A DNA stretch of 6,809 nucleotides from GCA-2731375 sp964462145 (GTDB lineage Bacteria; Pseudomonadota; Alphaproteobacteria; GCA-2731375): NCBI GenBank assembly GCA_964462145.1, contig CAYWYB010000305.1:1-6809 (forward strand). The letters are read 5' to 3'. This document shows positions 1-6,168 of the stretch, piece after piece. How positions within the stretch are numbered: position 1 is the first letter of the stretch; the number at the start of each line of letters is the position of its first letter. A program made the translations under genes and the position numbers. The notes beneath the pieces are model-generated. The model did no database searches, was not told the origin of the DNA, and saw nothing but the letters and a program-made list of their open reading frames with translations.

Positions 1-119
1 ATGATGCCGATGTTTTCGTAATAGCGTACCGTCTCCAAATGCACGCCAGTACGTTTGGACAGGGCGCCGATGGACAGGCGAGCGGCATCGGGGCGCGTAA
101 CATCTGTGTGAATGGCCAT
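1..119 (-). CDS. merR: MerR-family transcriptional regulator, N-terminal part (probable merR), cut by window start
   Basis: Reading the minus strand from the ATG at 117-119 gives 39 codons that run off the window edge. After a roughly 14-residue lead the peptide reads LSIGALSKRTGVHLETVRYYENIGII, interrupted by no stop. This is the first helix-turn-helix and start of the wing of MerR-family regulators (family pattern IGxLAxxxGVxxxTIRYYExxGLL). The gene diverges from merF-merA, and a MerR-type operator lies in the short gap, the classic merR arrangement. Inferred role: Hg(II)-responsive repressor/activator of the mer genes and of itself. The metal-binding cysteines of MerR lie in the missing C-terminal part, so metal specificity rests on context. 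Another MerR-type metal regulator is possible but less likely. Confidence 0.8.
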   Translation of the reverse strand, partial: MAIHTDVTRPDAARLSIGALSKRTGVHLETVRYYENIGI

Positions 120-127
120 AATCCAGC

Positions 128-158
128 TTGATCCCGTAGTTACTACGGGATGTAGATT
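128..158 (+). promoter_or_regulatory. MerR-type mer promoter/operator with 19-bp spacer
   Basis: A -35 element TTGATC (128-133) and a -10 element TAGATT (153-158) are separated by 19 bp, the overlong spacer typical of promoters activated by MerR-family proteins through DNA untwisting. The spacer region is covered by a perfect 21-bp palindrome (131-151; arms ATCCCGTAGT and ACTACGGGAT around a central T), the expected operator dyad. Its layout matches known mer operators, which carry GTAC-type arms between the same two elements. The expected transcript start is about 165, leaving a roughly 23-nt leader before merF. The divergent regulator starts 12 bp from the palindrome, so the same site should also control it. 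Confidence 0.88.
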
Positions 159-187
159 AGCACGGATAGATATCCGGGGAACAGATC

Positions 188-433
188 ATGGCAAGCGAAG
201 CGAAATCAAACAAACTGTTGGGGATTGGCATCGGGGGCGCCGCCGTCATGGCGGTGTGCTGCTTCACCCCGGCATTGGTTGCGTTCCTGGCCGCCGTGGG
301 GCTGTCGTCCATCGTGGGGGCCTGGATGGATTTTATCCTGCTTCCCGCCCTGGTCTGTTTTCTGGGCCTGGTGATCTTTGCCCTTGTTTTGCGCGGCAAG
401 GCGAAGTCTGAAACCGGGGAAAAGCCGTCATGA
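188..433 (+). CDS. merF: MerF-type mercuric ion transporter
   Basis: Small inner-membrane protein of 81 aa, the usual MerF length, thought to bring Hg(II) into the cytoplasm and hand it to MerA. Two hydrophobic segments are visible: about residues 12-37, holding the vicinal cysteine pair C24-C25 in the hallmark CCFTP motif, and about residues 48-68 (the DFILLPAL stretch, similar to the YVLLPAL of known MerF). GGGGA at 176-180 is the likely ribosome binding site, 7 nt before the ATG. It is the first gene after the mer promoter and overlaps merA by 4 nt (ATGA, 430-433). Unusual: characterised MerF has a second cysteine pair near the C-terminus. Here the tail after residue 69 is short, charged and cysteine-free; the only other cysteine is C57 inside the second membrane segment. 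No merT or merP is present, so this is the only visible transporter. Confidence 0.87.
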   Translation: MASEAKSNKLLGIGIGGAAVMAVCCFTPALVAFLAAVGLSSIVGAWMDFILLPALVCFLGLVIFALVLRGKAKSETGEKPS

Positions 434-1824
434 GCAACTATGATCTGGCCGTGATCGGTGCCGGCTCAGCCGGGTTTTCCGCCGCCATCACCGCCGCCGA
501 GCAAGGCGCCAAGGTGGCCCTGATAGGCCATGGCACCATCGGCGGAACCTGCGTCAACGTGGGCTGCGTGCCGTCCAAAACCATGATCCGGGCCACTGAA
601 TCCCTGCACCAAGCCAATGCCGGGCGCTTCGCCGGCATTGAGGCCAGCGGGCGGTTGGCGGACTGGAGCGCCATCATCGGGCAAAAGGACGAGTTGGTCG
701 CCAGCCTGCGCCAGAGCAAATATATCGACCAGTTGGAAAATTACCCCGGCATCGACTATCTCCCTGGCGCGGCGGCCTTCAATGGCGATGGCCTGTTATT
801 TGACGGTGACCTATTGGGGGCGGAGAAAATCATCATCGCCTCAGGTTCCCATGCCAGTGTCCCGGCTATTCCGGGCATGGCGGATATATCGTATCTGACC
901 TCCACCACCGCCTTTGAATTGGCAGAGCTGCCGCGCTCCATCCTGCTGCTTGGCGGCGGCTATATCGGTTGCGAGGTGGCACAGATGCTGGCCCGCGCCG
1001 GGGTCGCCGTGACCATCGCCTGCCGCAGCCGGCTGTTGCCCGAAGGCGAACCGGAAATCAGCGATGCACTGCGCGGCTTTCTGCGCGACGAGGGCGTGAG
1101 GGTGATGGACGGCGTGAATTATGAAAGCATTGAACGAACGGAAACCGGCGTCGCCCTGACTGTTGCAATAGATGGGGCCGTGCAGGTTCTATCGGCGGAG
1201 CGCATCTTGCTCAGCGCCGGTCGGCGGCCCAATACTCTGGGCCTCGGCCTGGAACAGGCCGGTATCAAGACCCATGCCAATGGCGGCATTGCCGTTGACG
1301 AGCGCATGCGTACTTCCCGGGCCAACATCTATGCCGCCGGCGATGTCACGGGCCAAGACCAATTCGTTTATATGGCGGCCCATGGCGCCAAGATCGCGGC
1401 GCAAAACGCCTTGAACGGCGACAGCCTGGTCTACGACAACAACGCCATGCCAGCGGTGGTCTTCACTGACCCGCAGGTCGCCACCGTCGGCCTGACCGAG
1501 GCCGGGGCAAGCGCCGCCGGGCACGACGTGGTGACCTCGGTATTGCCGCTGGCATTCGTGCCCCGCGCCCTGGCCGCCCGCGATACCCGCGGCCTGATCA
1601 AACTGGTGGCCGACAGCGGGAGCAAACGGCTGCTGGGCGCACATATTCTGGCGCCGGACGGCGCCGACAGTATCCAGACCGCCGCCCTGGCCATCCGCCA
1701 GGGCATGACCTATGTGGAGCTGGGCGAGATGATCTTTCCCTACCTGACCACGGTGGAAGGTTTGAAACTGGCGGCGCAAACATTCGAGAAAGACATCGCC
1801 AAACTATCCTGTTGCGCTGGTTGA
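430..1824 (+). CDS. merA: Mercuric reductase MerA (core form without N-terminal metal-binding domain)
   Basis: FAD-dependent disulfide oxidoreductase that reduces Hg(II) to volatile Hg(0) with NADPH in the cytoplasm. In 464 aa it shows the FAD-binding GAGSAG (residues 10-15), the redox-active GGTCVNVGCVPSK with C41 and C46, the NADPH-binding fold at GGGYIGCE (175-182), the second FAD motif IYAAGD, the MerA-typical MPAVVFTDPQVATVG, the conserved FPYLT with Y438, and the diagnostic C-terminal vicinal cysteines C461-C462 in LSCCAG. The C-terminal pair separates MerA from lipoamide dehydrogenase and glutathione reductase. The N-terminal heavy-metal-associated (NmerA) domain of many MerA proteins is absent, so the protein starts directly with the Rossmann fold. 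Its ATG overlaps the merF stop, indicating translational coupling, with GGGGA at 416-420 as probable ribosome binding site. The last six shared codons (1798-1815) are repeated near rpmI. Confidence 0.96.
   Translation: MSNYDLAVIGAGSAGFSAAITAAEQGAKVALIGHGTIGGTCVNVGCVPSKTMIRATESLHQANAGRFAGIEASGRLADWSAIIGQKDELVASLRQSKYIDQLENYPGIDYLPGAAAFNGDGLLFDGDLLGAEKIIIASGSHASVPAIPGMADISYLTSTTAFELAELPRSILLLGGGYIGCEVAQMLARAGVAVTIACRSRLLPEGEPEISDALRGFLRDEGVRVMDGVNYESIERTETGVALTVAIDGAVQVLSAERILLSAGRRPNTLGLGLEQAGIKTHANGGIAVDERMRTSRANIYAAGDVTGQDQFVYMAAHGAKIAAQNALNGDSLVYDNNAMPAVVFTDPQVATVGLTEAGASAAGHDVVTSVLPLAFVPRALAARDTRGLIKLVADSGSKRLLGAHILAPDGADSIQTAALAIRQGMTYVELGEMIFPYLTTVEGLKLAAQTFEKDIAKLSCCAG
1798..1816 (+). 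repeat. 19-bp direct repeat, copy 1 (3' end of merA)
   Basis: The 19 bases starting GCCAAACTAT and ending CCTGTTGCG occur here and again at 6142-6160, same orientation, without mismatch. In this copy they encode A-K-L-S-C-C, residues 457-462 of MerA. The next codons, GCT GGT TGA, complete the protein. The two copies bracket the whole nitronate monooxygenase and molybdenum hydroxylase block. Confidence 0.9.
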
Positions 1825-1972
1825 GAGATCAACCGAGTCGCGGCGAAGGCGCTCACATCCCGCGCCGTGCTTTCGATGACTGGAGCTTGCCACACGAATT
1901 ATGACATGATGTTCCAATACCAACGTGCCTTCGCTGCCGTGGCCGAGAGTATTGCCGAGGATTGGAGAGATC
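1825..1972 (+). other. Intergenic gap between merA and the nitronate monooxygenase gene
   Basis: This 148-bp stretch contains no credible gene and no clear intrinsic terminator after merA. I could not find a promoter with acceptable -35/-10 elements and spacing; TTGCCA at 1887-1892 has no good partner. An 8-bp inverted repeat (GCGAAGGC at 1843-1850, GCCTTCGC at 1927-1934) is 76 bp apart and too short to mean much. The downstream gene is therefore either driven by a promoter I do not recognise or read through from the mer operon. Confidence 0.5.
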
Positions 1973-3109
1973 ATGAAATCGAAATTATGTGACAAGCTGG
2001 GGATCGAATTTCCGCTGTTCGCGTTCACCCACTGCCGCGATGTCGTCGCGGCGGTGACCAATGCCGGCGGCTTTGGCGTGCTGGGGGCGGTCGGCCACAC
2101 ACCGGAAAGCCTGGAGATTGAACTCAACTGGATCGACGAGCATGTGGGCGGCAAGCCCTATGGGGTCGATCTGTTGATCCCCAACAAAATCGTCGCCAAG
2201 GGAGAAGCGCCGACGGCGGCGGAGCTCGAGGCGCGCATTCCCCCTGAACACCGCGCCTATATCACCGACTTGCTGGCCCGCCATGGGCTCGACGTTGATG
2301 ATCTGTGGGAGGCGGGGGACGACGGTCGGTATGGCGAAAATCTGCGCCCGGAAGGGGCGGGACGGCTCCTCGACGTCGCTTTCGCCCATCCCATCAAGCT
2401 GATCGTCAACGCCCTGGGGGTACCGCCCGATTTCATGATGGAACAGGCCCGGGCCAACGGCGTGGCGGTCGGCGCCCTGACCGGCGCGCGGGAGCACGCC
2501 ATCAAGCACGCAGAGGCCGGGGTCGATATTCTGATCGTCTCCGGCACTGAAGCGGGCGGCCACTGTGGCGAGGTTTCGACCATGGTGCTGGTGCCCGAAG
2601 TGCTCGAGACGATCAAACCCTATCCGAACATGTTTGCCCTGGCCGCCGGCGGCATCGCGACGGGCCGGCAGATGGCCGCCTGCATGGCGATGGGTGCGGC
2701 GGGCGTGTGGACCGGTTCGGTCTGGCTGACCACGGCGGAGGCGGAAACCACCCCGACGGTGAAGGAAAAGATGCTGGCGGCGCATTCCCGCAATACGGTG
2801 CGCTCGCGCAGCCGAACCGGCAAGCCGACCCGGCAGTTGCAATCCGCCTGGACCGACGCCTGGGGCGCCCCCGCCGCGCCCGATCCACTGCCCATGCCCC
2901 TGCAAGGCGTCCTCAGCAAACCGGCCATGGAGAAAATCGACAAACTGGCGGCAACCGGTCACGAAGGCGCGAAGGAATTAGCGACATATTACGTCGGCCA
3001 GGCCGTCGGGCTGATGAATAATGAACAATCCGCCCGCTCGGTCGTCTACGACTTCATGCAGGACTATGCCGAAGCCGCCGAACGCCTTGCCGCGACATTG
3101 GAGGAATAG
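1973..3109 (+). CDS. Nitronate monooxygenase / 2-nitropropane dioxygenase family flavoprotein
   Basis: FMN-dependent TIM-barrel enzyme of 378 aa; characterised members oxidise alkyl nitronates to carbonyl compounds and nitrite. Visible family motifs are the N-terminal AAVTNAGGFGVLGA (residues 26-39), the active-site loop GTEAGGHCG with the histidine expected to be catalytic at H197, and the phosphate-binding AAGGIATG (224-231) followed by GAAGVWTGSVWL. The start chosen is the ATG at 1973, with GGAGAG at 1964-1969 just upstream; an in-frame ATG at 1925 adds 16 proline-rich residues unlike the family and lacks a good ribosome binding site. It is somewhat longer than classical bacterial enzymes, with an extra C-terminal helical part. 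Relatives of similar length include mycobacterial proteins acting on CoA thioesters in steroid-ring breakdown, so the substrate need not be a nitronate. FabK-type enoyl-ACP reductase is a less likely alternative. Confidence 0.87.
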   Translation: MKSKLCDKLGIEFPLFAFTHCRDVVAAVTNAGGFGVLGAVGHTPESLEIELNWIDEHVGGKPYGVDLLIPNKIVAKGEAPTAAELEARIPPEHRAYITDLLARHGLDVDDLWEAGDDGRYGENLRPEGAGRLLDVAFAHPIKLIVNALGVPPDFMMEQARANGVAVGALTGAREHAIKHAEAGVDILIVSGTEAGGHCGEVSTMVLVPEVLETIKPYPNMFALAAGGIATGRQMAACMAMGAAGVWTGSVWLTTAEAETTPTVKEKMLAAHSRNTVRSRSRTGKPTRQLQSAWTDAWGAPAAPDPLPMPLQGVLSKPAMEKIDKLAATGHEGAKELATYYVGQAVGLMNNEQSARSVVYDFMQDYAEAAERLAATLEE

Positions 3110-3318
3110 CCCTGGATTACGCTCACGGAACATAGATCTGTCATCTCGGATACCGTCTTGATGGCTCTCGAAAAATTGTAGTGTGAGAACTGGCTTGCGT
3201 ATTTTGTCTATAGACAGAGACCACGCAACATTGCCCATAATAACATTATACATAATCTCGAGCGCCGTCAAAAAAGCAGGCGCCTAACAATTACAATTAT
3301 CGCTATGGGGGGCGAATT
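3110..3318 (+). other. AT-rich intergenic region upstream of the molybdenum hydroxylase genes
   Basis: This gap is clearly richer in A and T than its neighbours, especially 3200-3305, and holds no credible gene. It contains a perfect 12-bp palindrome (annotated separately), a small ATTAT-ac-ATAAT dyad at 3245-3256, a repeated CATAAT (3236-3241, 3251-3256), and a -10-like TACAAT at 3292-3297 without a good -35 partner. A purine-rich GGGGGGCG at 3306-3313 should serve as ribosome binding site for the next gene. The gap probably holds that operon's own promoter and operator, but I cannot fix the promoter elements with confidence. Confidence 0.5.
3205..3216. promoter_or_regulatory. Perfect palindrome TGTCTATAGACA, candidate operator
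   Basis: The 12-bp TGTCTATAGACA is its own reverse complement. It is surrounded by slightly off-centre arms TTGCGT (3195-3200) and ACGCAA (3223-3228), giving a 34-bp nested dyad about 100 bp before the hydroxylase start codon. Its form resembles operators of dimeric repressors such as GntR/FadR-type regulators. No regulator gene lies next to it in the window, so the link to any family is a guess. Confidence 0.4.
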
Positions 3319-3771
3319 ATGATTGCATTGAAGGTTAATGGTATCAGCCGGCAGTTCAATGGCGACGGGGAAATGCCGTTGCTTTGGTATCTTCGGGACG
3401 AGCTTGGACTGACGGGAAGCAAGTTTGGCTGCGGCGAAGCCTTGTGCGGCACCTGCACGGTGCACCTGAGCGGTGAAGCCGTGCGCAGCTGTGTCACCAC
3501 CATGGCGGACGCCGAGGGCCGCGAAGTCACCACCATCGAAGGTCTGGACGCGGATGGCAACCATCCGGTACAGCGCGCCTGGCGGGCCGAGAATGTGCCC
3601 CAGTGCGGCTATTGCCAGTCCGGCCAGATCATGCAGGCAGCGGCCTTACTGGACAAAAATCCGGATCCCAGCGACCAGGACATTCTTGATGGCATGGAAG
3701 GCAACATCTGCCGTTGCGGCACTTACCAACGCATTCATGCCGCCGTGCGAACAGCGGCAAAGGAGGTGTGA
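3319..3771 (+). CDS. 2Fe-2S subunit of an isoquinoline 1-oxidoreductase-type molybdenum hydroxylase (IorA-like)
   Basis: Small electron-transfer subunit of 150 aa, the normal length for the IorA/CoxS-like family. The N-terminal plant-ferredoxin-type domain carries the first cluster ligands C38, C43, C46 and C58 (pattern GCGEALCGTC). The C-terminal four-helix domain carries the second cluster ligands C96, C99, C131 and C133 (QCGYCQSGQ and NICRCGTY), the latter close to the molybdenum cofactor. All eight ligands are present, so the protein should be functional. It has no signal peptide; related complexes are exported folded, carried by the Tat signal of the large subunit. The stop lies 2 nt before the large-subunit start, so the two are a coupled pair. 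QCGYCQSGQ and NICRCGTYQRI favour the IorA branch over xanthine dehydrogenase or CO dehydrogenase small subunits. Confidence 0.93.
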   Translation: MIALKVNGISRQFNGDGEMPLLWYLRDELGLTGSKFGCGEALCGTCTVHLSGEAVRSCVTTMADAEGREVTTIEGLDADGNHPVQRAWRAENVPQCGYCQSGQIMQAAALLDKNPDPSDQDILDGMEGNICRCGTYQRIHAAVRTAAKEV

Positions 3772-3773
3772 TC

Positions 3774-6002
3774 ATGGTACAGATACTTAATCTCAGCCGC
3801 CGCGATATGCTGAAAACCGTGGGTGCCACGGGCGCCCTTGTGCTCGGTGCACATGTGGCGCCAAAGGGCCTATTTGGTGAAGCCCAGGCGGCCGGTGCCG
3901 CGGCCGCGCCAAATCATTTCGTCGCCATTGATCCGTCCGGAATGGTGACGCTGACCTGCAGCCGTTCAGAAATGGGCCAGGGGGTGCGGACGGGCATGCC
4001 CATGATCATCGCCGATGAAATGGAAGCTGACTGGAACCGGGTAAAAATCTGGCAGGCGCCGGGCGATCCAACAAAATACGACCCGCCCGGCAAAGACGCC
4101 CAAAACACCGACGGCTCGCGCAGCACGCGTCACGGCTTCGACGCGATGCGTGAAATGGGTGCCTCGGCGCGCTATGTGCTGGAGCAGGCGGCCGCCAAGA
4201 CCTGGGGCGCCGAACCCTACGAGGTCTATGCCAAGGACCACCGTGTCTATCATACGGGTTCGGGCAAAGCCAAGCCGAAGCTGAAGGATCCGTCGGAATG
4301 GAAATATATCGGCAAGGACATGCCGGTGGTGGACAATTTTGATATCACCACGGGCGGGGCTAGCTATGGCGCCGATGTCACCATCCCCGGCATGAAGATC
4401 GCCGTGGTTGCCCGTTGTCCCGTCTACCGGGGCAAGGTGAAATCCTTTGATGCCACGGAAGCCCTGAAAGTCCAAGGTGTGGAGCAGGTGGTTGAAATTC
4501 CCGCGTTGGCCGATGACAAGGGAGCTGAATTCCGCGCCCTGGGCGGTGTCGCGGTAATCGGCGCCAACACCTGGTCGGTCATGCAGGGGCGCGACAAGCT
4601 GAAGATCAATTGGGATCTAGGGGCCCATGTTGCCCATGATTCCAGCACCTATGACGACACCCTGCGTGCTTCGGCCCGCAAGGGTGGCATGAAGATCCGT
4701 GATCGTGGCGATGTTGATCTCGCGTTGAAATCGGCGGCGAAAGTGGTCGAGGCGGAATACTTTGTGCCGTATTTCATCCACACACCCATGGAACCTCCGG
4801 TGGCGGTCGTCGATGCCACGGTAAAACCGGTCAAGATCATCGCGGCAACTCAGTCGCCAAACCAGGCCCGGCAATATGTGGCCGAGGCGCTGGGTGTGGA
4901 TAAGGCGGATGTCGCATGTGAAGTGACCTTGTTGGGCGGTGGTTTCGGCCGCAAATCCAAGGCTGATTTCATCTGCGAGGCAGCGATTTTGTCGAAGATG
5001 GTCGGCGCGCCGATCCGCGTGCAATGGACCCGTGAGGACGAAATTCGCAACGGCTATTATCATGCCGCCTGCGCACAAACCTTGAGCGCGGGTCTGGATG
5101 CCAATGGCAAGGTCACGGCGTGGAAGCATTCCGGTGCCTGGCCCTCGATCCTGGGTTTGTGGAATCCGGCGGCAAAGAACGGCTTCGGCATTGAATTCGG
5201 CCTCGGGCTGGTGGACCTGCCGTACAACAACGTACCCAACATCCGCATCGAAAATGGTACTGCGGATGTCATGATCCGGGTCGGCTGGTACCGTTCGGTG
5301 AATAATATCCAGCATGCCTATGCGATGAATTGTTTCGCCAACGAGCTGGCCTCGGCGGTGGGGCGCGATCCGCTTGAAATGCTGCTAGAGCTGATCGGCG
5401 ATGCGGAAAATATGGACCTGACCAAGGACGGGGTGGAGAAGTATTGGAACTATGGCGACTCGACAGAGGACTGGCCGATCATGCCGAACCGCCTGTCCAA
5501 CGCATTGCGTACGGTCGCGGCCAAATCGGGCTATGGCAAGATCCTATCCAAGGGCCAGGGCCTCGGCTTGGCCTGTCACCGCAGCTTCCAAAGTTATGTG
5601 GCGACGGCGGTGCATGTAGTGGTTCATGATGACGGCAGCCTGCATATTCCACGGGTCGATGTGGCCATTGATTGCGGCCGTTACGTTAACCCGGAAGGCA
5701 TCAGGAAACAGGTCGAAGGTGCCGTGGTCTACGGCAATACCGTGGCCCGAACGGGCAAGATTACCCTAACCAAGGGCGCGGTCGACCAAGGTAACTTCGA
5801 TGACTATCCGGTAAGCCGGATTACTGATGCGCCCCTGGATGTGCAGGTGCACTTGATTGAGGACTTTACCCACCTGCGCCCCTGTGGCGTCGGCGAACCG
5901 GCGGTGCCTCCGTATACCCCGGCCTTGGTCAACGCCATCTTTGATGCCACCGGCAAACGTATCCGCCAATTACCGATTGGCGACCAATTGAAAAACATCT
6001 AG
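3774..6002 (+). CDS. Molybdopterin-binding subunit of an isoquinoline 1-oxidoreductase-type hydroxylase (IorB-like), Tat-exported
   Basis: Catalytic subunit of 742 aa, within the usual IorB range. It should hydroxylate an N-heteroaromatic compound or oxidise an aldehyde with water as oxygen donor. The N-terminus has a twin-arginine signal, LSRRDMLK (R9-R10), a hydrophobic stretch and a possible cleavage site after A39 (AQA), so the mature enzyme is probably periplasmic. Molybdopterin contacts are visible in LLGGGFGRK (G388-K394) and GWYRSV (504-509), and the expected catalytic glutamate is E708 in GVGEPAVPP. The start is the ATG at 3774, with AGGAGG at 3761-3766; an in-frame ATG at 3714 would lie in the small-subunit gene and put 20 residues ahead of the Tat signal. 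No cytochrome c partner or cofactor-insertion chaperone of the XdhC/CoxF type is visible nearby. The substrate cannot be read from sequence. Confidence 0.93.
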   Translation: MVQILNLSRRDMLKTVGATGALVLGAHVAPKGLFGEAQAAGAAAAPNHFVAIDPSGMVTLTCSRSEMGQGVRTGMPMIIADEMEADWNRVKIWQAPGDPTKYDPPGKDAQNTDGSRSTRHGFDAMREMGASARYVLEQAAAKTWGAEPYEVYAKDHRVYHTGSGKAKPKLKDPSEWKYIGKDMPVVDNFDITTGGASYGADVTIPGMKIAVVARCPVYRGKVKSFDATEALKVQGVEQVVEIPALADDKGAEFRALGGVAVIGANTWSVMQGRDKLKINWDLGAHVAHDSSTYDDTLRASARKGGMKIRDRGDVDLALKSAAKVVEAEYFVPYFIHTPMEPPVAVVDATVKPVKIIAATQSPNQARQYVAEALGVDKADVACEVTLLGGGFGRKSKADFICEAAILSKMVGAPIRVQWTREDEIRNGYYHAACAQTLSAGLDANGKVTAWKHSGAWPSILGLWNPAAKNGFGIEFGLGLVDLPYNNVPNIRIENGTADVMIRVGWYRSVNNIQHAYAMNCFANELASAVGRDPLEMLLELIGDAENMDLTKDGVEKYWNYGDSTEDWPIMPNRLSNALRTVAAKSGYGKILSKGQGLGLACHRSFQSYVATAVHVVVHDDGSLHIPRVDVAIDCGRYVNPEGIRKQVEGAVVYGNTVARTGKITLTKGAVDQGNFDDYPVSRITDAPLDVQVHLIEDFTHLRPCGVGEPAVPPYTPALVNAIFDATGKRIRQLPIGDQLKNI

Positions 6003-6037
6003 ACGCACAACCAGACACATAAGGGTATCCAACTGAT

Positions 6038-6073
6038 GGGGCAGCGGTGAAAGCCGCTGCCCCTCCTTTTGTT
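6038..6073 (+). terminator. Intrinsic terminator after the molybdenum hydroxylase operon
   Basis: A perfect 10-bp GC-rich stem, GGGGCAGCGG (6038-6047) with CCGCTGCCCC (6054-6063), encloses a TGAAAG loop and is followed by a T-rich stretch (TCCTTTTGTT). It begins 35 bp after the large-subunit stop. It should end the operon and insulate the ribosomal protein genes from it. Confidence 0.9.
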
Positions 6074-6117
6074 ATCCTATACGGTGGCGCCGTGATAAAG
6101 ACCCAACCGCAAAGACA

Positions 6118-6168
6118 ATGCGGCTATTCGTTAAGAAAATAGCCAAACTATCCTGTTGCGTAGGCTAA
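6118..6168 (+). pseudogene. Relic of a merA 3' end
   Basis: Read in the frame of the repeated bases, this stretch encodes MRLFVKKIAKLSCCVG followed by TAA. The intact MerA in this window ends QTFEKDIAKLSCCAG and a stop. From the ATA codon at 6139 the pattern I-A-K-L-S-C-C-x-G-stop is shared. Codons GCC to TGC (6142-6159) are identical, and several flanking codons differ only at the third base (ATC/ATA, AAA/AAG, GGT/GGC), as in diverged coding sequence. No ribosome binding site or credible full gene accompanies it, so it is a fragment. Upstream of about 6127 the resemblance fades. A chance 19-bp match that also keeps frame, cysteine pair and stop position is unlikely. It could be the displaced original end of merA after an insertion, or the remains of a second merA. 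Confidence 0.65.
6142..6160 (+). repeat. 19-bp direct repeat, copy 2 (upstream of rpmI)
   Basis: Exact second copy of the 19 bases at 1798-1816, same orientation, with starts 4344 bp apart. It forms the core of the merA relic, and its last five bases (6156-6160) are part of the predicted -35 element of the rpmI promoter. Sequence on both sides differs from copy 1 at many positions, so the exact match is confined to this core. Confidence 0.9.

Noticed and set aside
112..411. Plus-strand open frame overlapping merF in another frame
   Set aside because: It starts inside the regulator gene, runs through the mer operator and has an arginine/glycine-rich sequence without family features; merF in the other frame is clearly the real gene.
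1189..1779. Minus-strand open frame (196 codons) opposite merA
   Set aside because: Lies wholly within the conserved merA coding region and has no recognisable protein features.
1985..2962. Long minus-strand open frame (325 codons) opposite the nitronate monooxygenase gene
   Set aside because: It mirrors a well-supported plus-strand gene, is rich in R, G, H and A as expected from antisense GC-rich codons, and shows no recognisable domain.
3714..3773. Upstream in-frame ATG for the hydroxylase large subunit
   Set aside because: It overlaps the conserved 3' end of the small-subunit gene and would bury the twin-arginine signal; the ATG at 3774 has an AGGAGG at ideal distance.
4617..5315. Minus-strand open frame (232 codons) opposite the hydroxylase large subunit
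   Set aside because: Antisense shadow of a conserved protein, no family motif and no ribosome binding site that I can recognise.
6122..6144. Inverted repeat GGCTATT...AATAGCC upstream of rpmI as a hairpin element
   Set aside because: Only 7 bp arms with a 9-nt loop and AT-rich pairing, no T-run; it overlaps the merA relic and the 5' edge of the repeat and probably has no role of its own.
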